Shown here in pieces: positions 16,204 to 25,005 of a stretch of 64,000 nucleotides of DNA. The DNA comes from Flavobacterium aestivum. Its GTDB lineage: Bacteria; Bacteroidota; Bacteroidia; Flavobacteriales; Flavobacteriaceae. The DNA lies in assembly GCF_026870175.2 (NCBI RefSeq), contig NZ_CP113977.2:4402001-4466000 (forward strand), given 5' to 3'. Made by a program: the position numbers and the translations under genes. How positions within the stretch are numbered: the first letter of the stretch is position 1; the number at the start of each line of letters is the position of its first letter. Below the pieces are notes generated by a model. It saw only the letters and a program-made list of their open reading frames with translations, did not search any database and was not told the origin of the DNA.

Positions 16204-17061
16204 TTACAATCGTAAACCTCTCATCATTCTGTCATTTCCATAAATGTCTTTTCTCAATTCAATATTCTCAAAATTCATCTCTTCTAATAAGGCAATCATT
16301 TCTTTCCCTAAATATTGATTGATTTCAAAATACAATTGTCCTGAATTTGATAAGTTCTTCTGAGCTAATTCAGCTATTTTCCTATAAAAAATCAAAGCAT
16401 CATTATCCTCAACAAAAAGTGCTAAATGAGGCTCATTGTCTAAAACATTTTTCTTGATTTCCTCTTTTTCTAGATTCCTTACATAAGGTGGATTCGAAAC
16501 AATAATATCAAACTCTTGTCCTAAATCTAATGTCTCAAGAATATTTTGGGATATAAAAGTAACTCTCACTTCGTTACGTTCAGCATTTTTTTTGGCGGTT
16601 GCCAAAGCTTTTTCAGAGACATCAATCGCAAAAACCTGAGCATTCGGAAGATTCTTTACCAACGAAATAGCAATACATCCGCTTCCTGTTCCGATGTCCA
16701 GAATTTTTAGATTGCTCGATTGTTCGATTGTTCGATTTTTAGAAATTATCCAATCCACCAATTCCTCAGTTTCGGGTCTTGGTATCAAAACATTTTCATT
16801 GACCTCAAAATCCAATCCATAAAAACTCGTTTTCCCTAACAAATACTGAATCGGGATTTCCAGCTTCAATTGTTCTAAAATCGAATTCCAAACCTCGATC
16901 TCTTCCTCAGAGAAAACCAAATCGGGCTGCAAAGCCAAATCTATTCTTTTTAATTGCTGTTTTTCTTCTAATATCAAATAGAAAAAACTCTCTGCTTCTC
17001 CTGCATCATAAATCGAAGTAAGTTCATCAATAAATTGGGTTCTATATTCTTTTATTTTCAT
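16204..17061 (-). CDS. prmC: PrmC, release-factor glutamine N5-methyltransferase
   Basis: A 285-residue SAM-dependent methyltransferase that modifies the GGQ glutamine of peptide-chain release factors. The SAM motif I is KILDIGTGSGCIAI (about 119-132) and the catalytic NPPY is at residues 190-193. The N-terminal release-factor-binding domain covers residues 1-80. Residues 109-118 (KNRTIEQSSN), just before motif I, are encoded by DNA resembling the intergenic repeat seen near 56519, an apparent repeat intrusion into a tolerant linker. Part of this gene is duplicated at 15406-15643. Confidence 0.95.
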   Translation of the reverse strand: MKIKEYRTQFIDELTSIYDAGEAESFFYLILEEKQQLKRIDLALQPDLVFSEEEIEVWNSILEQLKLEIPIQYLLGKTSFYGLDFEVNENVLIPRPETEELVDWIISKNRTIEQSSNLKILDIGTGSGCIAISLVKNLPNAQVFAIDVSEKALATAKKNAERNEVRVTFISQNILETLDLGQEFDIIVSNPPYVRNLEKEEIKKNVLDNEPHLALFVEDNDALIFYRKIAELAQKNLSNSGQLYFEINQYLGKEMIALLEEMNFENIELRKDIYGNDRMMRGLRL

Positions 17062-17138
17062 TTTTATTCCAAATTTAGGATTTGTTGTCTCCCTTAAAAT
17101 CGGTTATTAATTCTTTTTTACAAACTTTAATATTTTCC

Positions 17139-17192
17139 TACTTTGCGACTCTGCGTGAAATTTTGCTCGCAAAGACACAGAGTCGCAAAGTA
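17139..17192. terminator. Long inverted repeat between the acetyltransferase gene and prmC
   Basis: A perfect 15-bp inverted repeat (17139-17153 and 17178-17192; TACTTTGCGACTCTG and its complement) encloses a 24-base loop. Related ctttgcgac hairpins are common between Bacteroidetes genes. It probably ends the acetyltransferase transcript, although the T-run is weak. Confidence 0.55.
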
Positions 17193-17216
17193 ATCTTTAA
17201 CGATGCTTATTCATTA

Positions 17217-17267
17217 GAAATCTAAAAATCGAACATTCTAATAATCGAACATTCTAATAATCTAAAA
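17217..17267. repeat. ATCGAACATTCTAATA degenerate repeat
   Basis: Three imperfect units of the type ctaataatcgaacatt lie between the hairpin and the end of the acetyltransferase gene. The same family forms the larger array at 56519-56790. Confidence 0.6.
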
Positions 17268-17753
17268 TCATAAATCTTTAAGCATCCAAACCGGACAGCT
17301 CGTATGTCCTGTGTTTCCCATTGGAGAGCAAATATTTTCGAAACCTACTTTTTTATACAACTTTTGGGCATCTAACATAAATGGCATAGTTTCCAGATAA
17401 CATTTTTCGAAACCAAAATCGCGAGCACTTTGCAAACATTGTTCCATCATTTGGCTGCCAATTCCCTTACCGCGAGTTTCCGGAAGGAAATACATTTTTT
17501 GTAACTCACAAAAAGTATCAGCTTCATTTGCCAGTGGTGCCACTCCTGCTCCACCAATTATATGTCCTTCTTTCTCTACCACATAATAAACCGATTTTGC
17601 CTTACTATATTCTTCAAACATCAAATCAAGATATGGGTCTTCATAAGCCGTTCCTACTTTTGGAATATTCAATTCGTCAAAAACAGATCGTATTAATTCA
17701 GCAACCTGCTGATTGTCTTCTTTTTGTATTTTTCTGATAATCCAATTATCCAT
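17268..17753 (-). CDS. GNAT-family N-acetyltransferase
   Basis: A 161-residue GNAT protein. The acetyl-CoA pyrophosphate loop LPETRGKGIGSQMM (motif A, Q/RxxGxG/A) is at about residues 92-105, preceded by the beta-strand FCELQKMYF. The ATG at 17753 was chosen because a TAnnTTTG promoter lies about 30 bases upstream; the longer open frame to 17882 would cross into the divergent ribD start. Substrate is unknown. It is divergent from ribD. Confidence 0.88.
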   Translation of the reverse strand: MDNWIIRKIQKEDNQQVAELIRSVFDELNIPKVGTAYEDPYLDLMFEEYSKAKSVYYVVEKEGHIIGGAGVAPLANEADTFCELQKMYFLPETRGKGIGSQMMEQCLQSARDFGFEKCYLETMPFMLDAQKLYKKVGFENICSPMGNTGHTSCPVWMLKDL

Positions 17754-17780
17754 AAAGCACTCTATTGTTAATTCAGTACA

Positions 17781-17788
17781 CAAAAATA
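17781..17788 (-). promoter_or_regulatory. Candidate -7 element of the acetyltransferase gene
   Basis: On the minus strand this is TATTTTTG, matching the Bacteroidetes TAnnTTTG. Its spacing supports translation from 17753 with a leader of about 25 bases. Confidence 0.5.
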
Positions 17789-17860
17789 GAGATTGTAAAT
17801 GGTAAAACATCCTATGTTTCAAAACTAATCCCGAAGCTTCTAGACTAATTTCAAAATTAG

Positions 17861-17868
17861 TACTTTTG
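17861..17868 (+). promoter_or_regulatory. Candidate -7 element of ribD
   Basis: TACTTTTG matches TAnnTTTG and ends only four bases before the proposed GTG start of ribD, so the transcript may be leaderless or nearly so. Confidence 0.5.
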
Positions 17869-17872
17869 CAAA

Positions 17873-18916
17873 GTGAAAACACATGAAAAATACATGAGAC
17901 GTTGCATAGCCCTAGCCCAAAACGGACTAGGCACTACCTATCCTAATCCTATGGTTGGGAGCGTCATTGTCTATAATAACAAAATCATAGGCGAAGGCTG
18001 GCATAAAAAAGCTGGTGAACCCCACGCCGAGGTCAATGCTGTAAACTCCGTACAAGACAAATCATTACTACAAAAAGCAACTATTTATGTGAGCTTGGAG
18101 CCGTGTAGCCATTTTGGCAAAACACCTCCTTGTTGTGATTTGATTATAAAAAATAAAATTCCAAATGTTGTTATTGGTACCGTTGATCCCAACATCAAAG
18201 TGGCTGGAAACGGAATCAAAAAATTAATAGAAGCCGGAATTCATGTTACTATTGGTATTCTCGAAAACGAATGTAATGAGCTTAACAAACGTTTCTTTAC
18301 TTTTCACCAAAAGAAAAGACCTTACATCGTTTTAAAATGGGCAGAAAGTCAAGATGGTTTTATTGCCCCTCTTCAAAAACTCGAAAAAAAACCGGTTTGG
18401 ATTACCAATACCTATTCCAGACAATTGGTCCATAAATGGCGAACCGAGGAACAAGCCATACTAGTGGGAACACAAACTGTTATTGATGATGACCCAAAAC
18501 TGAATGCGAGAGATTGGTACGGAAACAACCCTATCCGTTTAGTATTAGACCAAAACAATCGCATTCCCGAAGAAAACACAGTTTTTGACAATCAAATTAA
18601 AACTATTGTATTTACAAAATCAGGAAACGCTATCAACAAAGAAAATACTATCTTTGAGGTAGTTAATTTTAATCAAAATATAGCGTCACAAATTGTTCAA
18701 ATTTTATTTCAACATCAAATTCAATCTGTTATAATTGAAGGTGGCCTTCAGACTTTGCAAACCTTTATCGATGCTAATCTTTGGGATGAAGCTCGAATAT
18801 TTACCGGAAAATTGACGCTTGAAAAAGGAATAAATGCCCCTCAGATTTCTAAATCAATCTACAAAAAAAAATGGATCAGTGATGATGAACTTATAATAGC
18901 TAGAAATCATGATTAA
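17873..18916 (+). CDS. ribD: RibD, bifunctional riboflavin deaminase/reductase
   Basis: A 347-residue enzyme of riboflavin synthesis. It deaminates diaminohydroxyphosphoribosylaminopyrimidine and then reduces the ribose. The zinc site is HAEVNAV with EPCSHFGKTPPCC (residues about 50-90); the C-terminal reductase domain starts near residue 150 (RPYIVLKWAESQDGF). The GTG start keeps the N-terminal helix EKYMRRCIALAQNG, which is conserved in the family; an ATG eight codons later (17894) would cut it. It overlaps the following HAD gene by 8 bases. RibH of the same pathway is at 36723. Confidence 0.95.
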   Translation: MKTHEKYMRRCIALAQNGLGTTYPNPMVGSVIVYNNKIIGEGWHKKAGEPHAEVNAVNSVQDKSLLQKATIYVSLEPCSHFGKTPPCCDLIIKNKIPNVVIGTVDPNIKVAGNGIKKLIEAGIHVTIGILENECNELNKRFFTFHQKKRPYIVLKWAESQDGFIAPLQKLEKKPVWITNTYSRQLVHKWRTEEQAILVGTQTVIDDDPKLNARDWYGNNPIRLVLDQNNRIPEENTVFDNQIKTIVFTKSGNAINKENTIFEVVNFNQNIASQIVQILFQHQIQSVIIEGGLQTLQTFIDANLWDEARIFTGKLTLEKGINAPQISKSIYKKKWISDDELIIARNHD

Positions 18917-19514
18917 TACTATTATTTTTGACTTTGGAGATGTATTCATCAACTTAGACAAGCAAGCCACTACGGATGCTTTAAAAGATCTTGGTGTATC
19001 CGAATGGAATGAAGATTTAGACCAACTGAATCTAAAATACGAATTGGGAACTATTTCAGGAGAAGATTTCCTCGCCGGTATTCAAAAACATACCAACAAT
19101 GCATCCATTGAAGATATTTCCAAAGCCTGGAATGCCATATTACTTGACTTCCCTTTGTATCGTTTGGAATTTCTTCAAATGCTTTCTAAAAAATACAGAT
19201 TGTTTTTATTGAGTAATACAGATGCTATTCATATTGAAACTTTTGAACAAAAATCCGGAATTTCTTTTTATAGCGCTTTTTACCAATGCTTTGAAAAAGT
19301 GTACTTTTCATATGAAGTTGGAATGAGAAAACCCAATGCAGAACTTTACAATTACCTTTTAGACAATCATGGTCTTCAAGCCAAGCAAACCCTATTTATA
19401 GACGACAAAAAAGAAAATACAGATGCTGCATCTGCACTTGGTTTTCAAGTATGGAATCTCAAGGTTGGAGAAGAAGATGTGGTTGATTTGTTTGATAAAA
19501 AAATACTTCAATAG
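18909..19514 (+). CDS. HAD-family hydrolase (YihX-like)
   Basis: A 201-residue haloacid-dehalogenase-superfamily phosphatase. Motif I is IFDFGDVFINL with the nucleophile at Asp8, motif II LLSNTDAIH, motif III Lys in GMRKPNAELY, and motif IV FIDDKKENTDAA. The helical cap between motifs I and II places it in subclass IA near YihX-type sugar-phosphate phosphatases. It overlaps ribD by 8 bases. Bacteria often recruit HAD enzymes for the dephosphorylation step of riboflavin synthesis, so a role beside RibD is possible but is inference. Confidence 0.88.
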   Translation: MINTIIFDFGDVFINLDKQATTDALKDLGVSEWNEDLDQLNLKYELGTISGEDFLAGIQKHTNNASIEDISKAWNAILLDFPLYRLEFLQMLSKKYRLFLLSNTDAIHIETFEQKSGISFYSAFYQCFEKVYFSYEVGMRKPNAELYNYLLDNHGLQAKQTLFIDDKKENTDAASALGFQVWNLKVGEEDVVDLFDKKILQ

Positions 19515-19600
19515 CAATGATAGAATTCAATGGCTATGAAAAGTAAAAAAATCAAACTCATTACCCTCCTACATATTTAAATTGAATTTTCCTGTTGAAA

Positions 19601-20224
19601 ATGAAAGATACCTATAACACCATTGCACTTCCCTCAGAAGAAACCCTTTTTAAAGAAAAAAACAGTAAATTTTTTGGTTACGCTTTTCCAATCGAATTTG
19701 AGGAAGAAGTAAAACCCATTATAGAAGTCTTGAAAAAACAACATCCACACGCCTGTCATTACTGTTATGCTTATCAAATAGGTATTGAAAACATTCAATA
19801 CAGAGCTAACGATGATGGAGAACCGAGTAATACTGCTGGAACTCCAATATATGGTCAGATACAATCTTTTGGACTTACCAATATCCTAATTGTGGTTGTC
19901 CGAATTTATGGAGGCGTAAAATTGGGAGTGGGCGGATTAATTTCGGCTTACAAGACATCAGCCCAAATCACCTTGGAAGCTTCTGAAATTATCGAAAAAA
20001 CAATTGATATTCATTTCCAGATTTCGTTTGATTATAAAAACATGAACAAAGTCATGCGCGTGATCAAAGAAAAAAAAGTAGATATTGTTTCCCAAGAAAT
20101 GGAAATAAACGAAGACACTAATTTACCAATTGGCAAAATTGTAATAAAAACTAGAAAAAAAAATGCCGAAATAGTATTCGACATTTTTAAATCTTTATTT
20201 GAAATCGATATAATAAAACTATAA
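19601..20224 (+). CDS. YigZ/IMPACT-family protein
   Basis: A 207-residue protein of the UPF0029/Impact family. The N-terminal domain has the signature HPHACHYCYAYQIG followed by DDGEPSNTAGTPI and VVRIYGGVKLGVGGLI, and a C-terminal ferredoxin-like DUF1949-type domain follows from about 135. The ATG at 19601 is preferred over a TTG two codons earlier. Family members may act in translational stress responses; the bacterial function is unclear. It stands on its own between the HAD gene and a convergent thioesterase. Confidence 0.92.
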   Translation: MKDTYNTIALPSEETLFKEKNSKFFGYAFPIEFEEEVKPIIEVLKKQHPHACHYCYAYQIGIENIQYRANDDGEPSNTAGTPIYGQIQSFGLTNILIVVVRIYGGVKLGVGGLISAYKTSAQITLEASEIIEKTIDIHFQISFDYKNMNKVMRVIKEKKVDIVSQEMEINEDTNLPIGKIVIKTRKKNAEIVFDIFKSLFEIDIIKL

Positions 20225-20254
20225 ATTCTCATTAAAAAGAGTTTCTTTTGACGA

Positions 20255-20659
20255 TTATTCAAAAGTTTTTATTAGTTCCAAAATGTAGTCCGGAGGAGCG
20301 GTTGGTCGACCCGTTTTTAAGGACACAAAAACCAACATAAATTGAGCAGTTGTTAATAACTCCTTTGCCTCATTATAAATCGCACAATCAAATTCAATCT
20401 TCACAGACGTCTGACTTTTGAAAACAGTGTGCACTGTTAATAGCTCATCATACACAGCCGATTTTTTATAATTGATATTCATATTTACAATAGGAAGTCC
20501 AATACCACTTTCTTCCATCCTTTTATATGAAATCCCTTTATTTCTAAGCCATTCGACCCTTCCTATCTCAAAATAGGGTATATAATTTCCGTGATAAACA
20601 ACCCCCATTTGGTCTGTTTCTGAGTAACGAACACGAACTTGAATTTGATGATCTTTCAT
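20255..20659 (-). CDS. Acyl-CoA thioesterase, 4HBT/YbgC type
   Basis: A 134-residue hot-dog-fold thioesterase. The signature RYSETDQMGVVYHGNYIPYFEIGR, with the catalytic Asp in ETDQMGVVYH, lies at residues 10-33. Length is typical of the single-domain YbgC/4-hydroxybenzoyl-CoA thioesterase family. It is convergent with the YigZ-like gene and divergent from dnaA. The acyl substrate is not evident. Confidence 0.93.
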   Translation of the reverse strand: MKDHQIQVRVRYSETDQMGVVYHGNYIPYFEIGRVEWLRNKGISYKRMEESGIGLPIVNMNINYKKSAVYDELLTVHTVFKSQTSVKIEFDCAIYNEAKELLTTAQFMLVFVSLKTGRPTAPPDYILELIKTFE

Positions 20660-20749
20660 TAATTATGTGTTAAAAATTTGAATTTTAAAAAGCGCCTTAC
20701 AACAATATTTCGAAAAATTATAACCTAAAATATTTTTTTTTACAGATAA

Positions 20750-20792
20750 TTGTTCACATATTTGTTATCCCGAAAAAAGAATATTATTCACA
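20750..20792. promoter_or_regulatory. DnaA boxes upstream of dnaA
   Basis: TTATTCACA at 20784-20792 fits the DnaA-box consensus TTATNCACA exactly. TTGTTCACA at 20750-20758 differs by one base. Both lie 50-95 bases before the dnaA start and could mediate autoregulation. Two boxes without an obvious array or DUE do not show an origin. Confidence 0.5.
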
Positions 20793-20843
20793 TTCTTTTA
20801 ATAAGATTATAAGTACCCAAATAAGATAAAATTTAACTAGAAT

Positions 20844-22271
20844 ATGAACAAAACTGCACAATCAGTATGGGAAAACTGTTTATCCTTTATAAAGGACAAC
20901 ATCCAAGATCAGGCTTACAAGACATGGTTCGAGCCAATCAAATCAGTTGAACTTACCGATAATGCATTATATATTCAAGTACCTAGTAAATTTTTCTACG
21001 AATGGTTAGAAGAACACTATGTAAAATTACTAAAAGTGGCCCTAACCAAGGAACTTGGCAAAAACGCAAAGTTACTTTATAAAATTAAAATGGAAAACAC
21101 TTATGGCAACAAACAACCGTTTACGGAACAATTGCCAAGTGCCAACAGAGGACCAATGAAACCACAAGAGGTTGATGCTCCTTTAAAAAACCTAAATCCA
21201 GAATTAAAAAACCCGTTTATCATTCCTGGGATTCGTAATTTAAAAATCGAATCACAATTGAATGCCAACTATAGTTTTGATAATTTTCTTGAAGGAGATT
21301 CTAATAGATTAGCCCGTTCTGCAGGTATGGCTGTTGCCAATAAACCAGGCGGTACGTCTTTTAATCCGTTATTGATTTTTGGAGGGGTTGGATTAGGAAA
21401 AACACACTTAGCCCACGCTATTGGTGTTGAAATAAAAGACAAATATCCTGAAAAAACCGTTTTATATATTTCGGCCGAAATTTTCACCCAACAATATATT
21501 GACTCGGTTAAGAAAAATAACAGAAATGATTTTATTCATTTCTACCAATTAATAGACGTTTTAATCATTGACGACGTTCAATTCCTTTCTGGAAAATCAG
21601 GAACACAAGATGTGTTTTTTCACATTTTTAACTACTTACACCAAAATGGAAAACAGGTTATCCTAACTTCAGACAAGGCTCCTGTTGACATGCAAGATAT
21701 CGAACAACGTTTATTATCACGTTTCAAATGGGGACTATCAGCCGAGTTACACCAACCGGATTATGAAACCAGAATTTCTATCTTAAAAAATATCCTATAT
21801 CGTGATGGAGTTGAGATTCCAAACGAAATCATAGAATATGTAGCTCGTAACATAAAATCGAATGTTCGCGAACTTGAAGGCGCAATTATATCTTTGATCG
21901 CACAGTCTTCTTTCAACAAAAAAGAAGTAACGATCGAACTAGCCAAAAGTGTAGTAGAGAAATTCGTAAAAAATGTAAAAAGAGAAATCTCTATCGATTA
22001 CATTCAAAAAATTGTTTCCGATTATTTCCAATTGGATATAGAAACACTACAATCTAAAACAAGAAAGAGACATGTTGTACAAGCTAGACAACTAGCTATG
22101 TTTTTTGCTAAAAAATTCACTAAAGCCTCATTGGCCAATATTGGTTCACAAATAGGAGATCGTGATCACGCAACAGTACTTCACGCCTGCAAGACTGTAG
22201 ATAATTTAGTAGCAACCGACAAGCAATTTAAGAAATACGTCGAAGACATTAATTCCAAATTAACGCTATAA
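20844..22271 (+). CDS. dnaA: Chromosomal replication initiator DnaA
   Basis: A 475-residue AAA+ initiator. Domain I covers about 1-85, a short linker follows, and the AAA+ core has the Walker A GGVGLGKTHLAHA (about 176-188) and Walker B VLIIDDVQFL. The C-terminal DNA-binding signature is GDRDHATVLHACKTV (about 440). It binds DnaA boxes to open the origin. The phosphatase gene begins 6 bases downstream, which suggests co-transcription. Confidence 0.98.
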   Translation: MNKTAQSVWENCLSFIKDNIQDQAYKTWFEPIKSVELTDNALYIQVPSKFFYEWLEEHYVKLLKVALTKELGKNAKLLYKIKMENTYGNKQPFTEQLPSANRGPMKPQEVDAPLKNLNPELKNPFIIPGIRNLKIESQLNANYSFDNFLEGDSNRLARSAGMAVANKPGGTSFNPLLIFGGVGLGKTHLAHAIGVEIKDKYPEKTVLYISAEIFTQQYIDSVKKNNRNDFIHFYQLIDVLIIDDVQFLSGKSGTQDVFFHIFNYLHQNGKQVILTSDKAPVDMQDIEQRLLSRFKWGLSAELHQPDYETRISILKNILYRDGVEIPNEIIEYVARNIKSNVRELEGAIISLIAQSSFNKKEVTIELAKSVVEKFVKNVKREISIDYIQKIVSDYFQLDIETLQSKTRKRHVVQARQLAMFFAKKFTKASLANIGSQIGDRDHATVLHACKTVDNLVATDKQFKKYVEDINSKLTL

Positions 22272-22277
22272 TCCCCC

Positions 22278-22745
22278 ATGCCAGTCAAAATTTTAATGGT
22301 TTGTTTAGGAAACATCTGCCGCTCGCCTTTGGCCGAAGGCATATTAGCTTCTAAACTGCCAAAAGGAAAATTTCTTGTAGATTCAGCAGGAACTGGCTCA
22401 TGGCATATCGGTCGCGCACCAGACAATCGTTCTATAGCGACCGCAAAAAAAAATGGCTTAAATATTTCTAATCAAAAAGGAAGACAATTCAAAAGATCAG
22501 ATTTTGATACTTTTGATTACATCTTTGTTATGGACAATAACAATTATAGCGATGTACTTGATCTAGCCACAAACGAATTGCAAAAAAACAAAGTGCAACT
22601 CATTCTAAATGAAATATTTCCAGACGAGAATGTAGATGTCCCAGATCCATACTACGGTTTGGCGAATGGTTTCGATATGGTATACCAAATGCTAGACGAA
22701 GCTTGCGAAATCCTTGCCCAAAGATTGATTGCAAAACATTCTTAA
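22278..22745 (+). CDS. Low-molecular-weight protein-tyrosine phosphatase
   Basis: A 155-residue LMW-PTP. The P-loop is VCLGNICRSP with Cys9 as the nucleophile and Arg15, and the general-acid loop DVPDPYYG is near residue 115. Such enzymes dephosphorylate tyrosine kinases in exopolysaccharide control or act on small phospho-substrates. It follows dnaA by 6 bases and precedes a methylase gene. Confidence 0.94.
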   Translation: MPVKILMVCLGNICRSPLAEGILASKLPKGKFLVDSAGTGSWHIGRAPDNRSIATAKKNGLNISNQKGRQFKRSDFDTFDYIFVMDNNNYSDVLDLATNELQKNKVQLILNEIFPDENVDVPDPYYGLANGFDMVYQMLDEACEILAQRLIAKHS

Positions 22746-22851
22746 AAAAGCTAAATAGTTTTATATAACTTTGCCATAACGGTAAACAGTAGCCCGAAAC
22801 CATTATTAAACGGCTAAAAGATTTTATTTCTAAAAACCGAAAGTAATACTT

Positions 22852-23574
22852 ATGAAACCAGCACCTCTTTTTGGAAAATTATATTTAATCCCAACTACCA
22901 TGGGCGATTGTGACCCTATGGATGTATTACCACAAACCATAAAAAGATGCATTGATCTAATTGATTACTATGTGGTTGAAAATGACAAAACAGCCCGAAA
23001 ATCGATAAAACTGGTTAATCCTGACAAAAAACAATCCGAATTAAAACTTTTTGTCCTTAATAAACACACCGAAACCAAAGACCATCAAGAGTTCATCAAA
23101 CCATTATTAGAAGGTAAAGACATGGGACTTATGAGCGAAGCCGGATGCCCTGGAGTAGCAGATCCTGGTGCCGTAATCGTAAAATTAGCCCACGAAAAAG
23201 GAATCCAAGTTATTCCTCTCGTTGGTCCATCTTCTATATTATTAGCCATGATGGCCTCAGGAATGAACGGTCAAAGTTTTACTTTTCACGGTTATTTGCC
23301 TATTGAAAAAGACGAAAAAAGAGCTAGTTTCAAAAGTTTAGAACGAATATCTTTCGAAAAAAATCAATCTCAGATTTTTATAGAAACTCCCTATCGTAAC
23401 AATAAATTACTGGAAGATTTAATCCAAACATTACACCCTGAGACCTATTTATGTATTGCTGCTGATATCACTTTACCAACAGAATACATCAAAACAAAGA
23501 AAATTTCTGCCTGGAAAAAAGAAACCATCGATTTACACAAACGTCCTACTATTTTCATCATCCATAAAATGTAA
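22852..23574 (+). CDS. RsmI-related SAM-dependent methyltransferase
   Basis: A 240-residue tetrapyrrole-methylase-fold protein. GKLYLIPTTMGD at the N-terminus, MSEAGCPGVADPGA (about 95-108) and VIPLVGPSSILLAMMASG (about 122-139) match the RsmI family that 2-O-methylates C1402 of 16S rRNA. The N-terminal motif (TTMGD rather than PTPIGN) and the short C-terminus set it apart from canonical RsmI, so it may be the paralogue widespread in Bacteroidetes. A structured repeat follows 12 bases after the stop. Confidence 0.88.
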   Translation: MKPAPLFGKLYLIPTTMGDCDPMDVLPQTIKRCIDLIDYYVVENDKTARKSIKLVNPDKKQSELKLFVLNKHTETKDHQEFIKPLLEGKDMGLMSEAGCPGVADPGAVIVKLAHEKGIQVIPLVGPSSILLAMMASGMNGQSFTFHGYLPIEKDEKRASFKSLERISFEKNQSQIFIETPYRNNKLLEDLIQTLHPETYLCIAADITLPTEYIKTKKISAWKKETIDLHKRPTIFIIHKM

Positions 23575-23585
23575 AAAACCATTTT

Positions 23586-23701
23586 GGGCGTGCCACCATC
23601 TCTATAAAAAGGACAATTCTCTTTGCGTCGACACCCCTTTTTATAGAGATGCTGTCGGGTCATCCGCGTTACAAGGTAACTTGCTCCTACCCCTCACGCA
23701 G
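23586..23701 (+). ncRNA. Structured intergenic element, copy 1
   Basis: A 116-base element from GGGCGTGCCACC to CCCTCACGCAG. An outer GCGTG/CACGC closing stem encloses a perfect 15-bp stem (23598-23612 with 23636-23650) and a second hairpin GTTAC-AAG-GTAAC. Copy 2 at 38308-38422 has the same conserved words (CTGTCGGG, CATCCGCG, CTTGCT, CCCTCACGCAG) but different, still paired, stem sequences. This occupies most of the 303-base gap before the aminotransferase; no gene is seen in that gap. Confidence 0.65.
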
Positions 23702-23877
23702 CTCACAACAACACTTATCAAACACAAAAAATCATTTTTCATAGACCTATTTCAGCCTACCAATAAAGATTTTCTGAGTTCAGTATCGAATTAAAATTCC
23801 TTCTTTTACATTCCTAAAAAGAAAAAAATACAGATAAATCAACTACATTTATACTCCTAAATAAATTCATTTATTGC

Positions 23878-25005
23878 ATGAGTAAACTACCAAATGTAAC
23901 GACAAGTATTTTTACGGTTATGTCTAAAATGGCTGCCGAACACAACGCAATCAATCTTTCACAAGGATTCCCAAACTTTCCTGTAGACGAAAGACTGACC
24001 AAGATTGTTTCTCAACTGGCTCAAAAAGACGTACATCAATACACTCCTATGTCCGGTTATCCCCCTTTGTTAGCCAAAATTGCAACATTGGTAAAAAAAT
24101 CTTACAACAGAGACATTCTACCCGATAGCGAAATACTTGTTACAGCCGGTGCCACTCAAGCACTATTTACAACATTGCTTGCTTTATTACAGCCAGATGA
24201 TGAAGTCATTATTCTTGATCCAAGCTATGATTGCTATGAAGCCCCAATACTATTAAGTCAGGCAAAACCAATACGGGTAGCTCTCAATGATGACTACACT
24301 CCCAATTGGAAAACCATTACAAATGCATTTTCGGATAAAACCAAAATGATCATTATTAATAATCCTCACAATCCTACAGGAAAAATTCTAAATGAATCCG
24401 ATTTTGAGAAATTAGAAGCCCTTTTAGAAAAATACCAAAATGTAGTATTACTTTCAGACGAAGTTTACGAATACATCACCTTCGAACAAAAACACATTTC
24501 AACTCATACTCGAACAAAATTACTGAACCGTTGCATCACGGTTTCTTCTTTTGGAAAATCCTTTCATGTTACAGGCTGGAAAATAGGTTATCTTGTAGCT
24601 CCAGAATACTTGATGAAAGAAATCAAAAAAGTGCATCAATTTTTGGTCTTTAGCGTCAACAGTATTTGTCAAATGGCTGTTTCCGAGTATTTAGATCTGG
24701 TTGACGTAAACGAAATCAGTGCATTCTATCAAGAGAAAAGAAATTATTTTAGATCACTATTACAAAATAGCAAATTCGAACTAATGCCTTGTGAAGGAAC
24801 TTATTTCCAGGTAGTATCTTATGCTAAAATATCTAACGAAAATGATGTCGATTTTTGTAAACGATTAATTACAGAATATGGCGTTGCAGCAATTCCTATT
24901 TCTACCTTTTATGCCGATGGAAAAGATTTAAAATTAATACGTTTTTGCTTCGCCAAAGATAATTATACTTTAGAAGAAGCCGCCAGACGATTGAGTCGGG
25001 TATAA
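23878..25005 (+). CDS. PLP-dependent aminotransferase (methionine/kynurenine type)
   Basis: A 375-residue fold-type I aminotransferase of class I/II. It opens with INLSQGFPNFPVD, typical of the KAT/YbdL methionine aminotransferase group. The PLP-binding features are NNPHNPTGK (about 161-169), the internal-aldimine lysine in SSFGKSFHVTGWKIGY (about 222-237) and the C-terminal RFCFAKD arginine. It probably transfers amino groups from methionine or aromatic amino acids to 2-oxo acids. It appears monocistronic. Confidence 0.92.
   Translation: MSKLPNVTTSIFTVMSKMAAEHNAINLSQGFPNFPVDERLTKIVSQLAQKDVHQYTPMSGYPPLLAKIATLVKKSYNRDILPDSEILVTAGATQALFTTLLALLQPDDEVIILDPSYDCYEAPILLSQAKPIRVALNDDYTPNWKTITNAFSDKTKMIIINNPHNPTGKILNESDFEKLEALLEKYQNVVLLSDEVYEYITFEQKHISTHTRTKLLNRCITVSSFGKSFHVTGWKIGYLVAPEYLMKEIKKVHQFLVFSVNSICQMAVSEYLDLVDVNEISAFYQEKRNYFRSLLQNSKFELMPCEGTYFQVVSYAKISNENDVDFCKRLITEYGVAAIPISTFYADGKDLKLIRFCFAKDNYTLEEAARRLSRV

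Larger units (their letters stand above)
14850..16609 (-). repeat. Tandem duplication: terminator, peptide gene, spacer and prmC 3-prime part
   Basis: Two neighbouring blocks match in order. Copy A (about 14850-15642) holds a terminator hairpin, peptide gene 1, a spacer and a prmC fragment. Copy B (about 15650-16609) holds the same items but runs into intact prmC. The spacers share many words, for example GTAAACACACTTATTCTTTG versus GTATACACACTTATTCTTTG. Copy A has lost about 200 bases covering the prmC C-terminus, and copy B lacks about 35 bases present in the copy A spacer. Divergence indicates an event that is not very recent. Confidence 0.8.

Noticed and set aside
23456..23794. 112-codon plus-strand frame across the structured element
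   Set aside because: It overlaps the methylase gene and then runs through the repeat, with no protein-like character.
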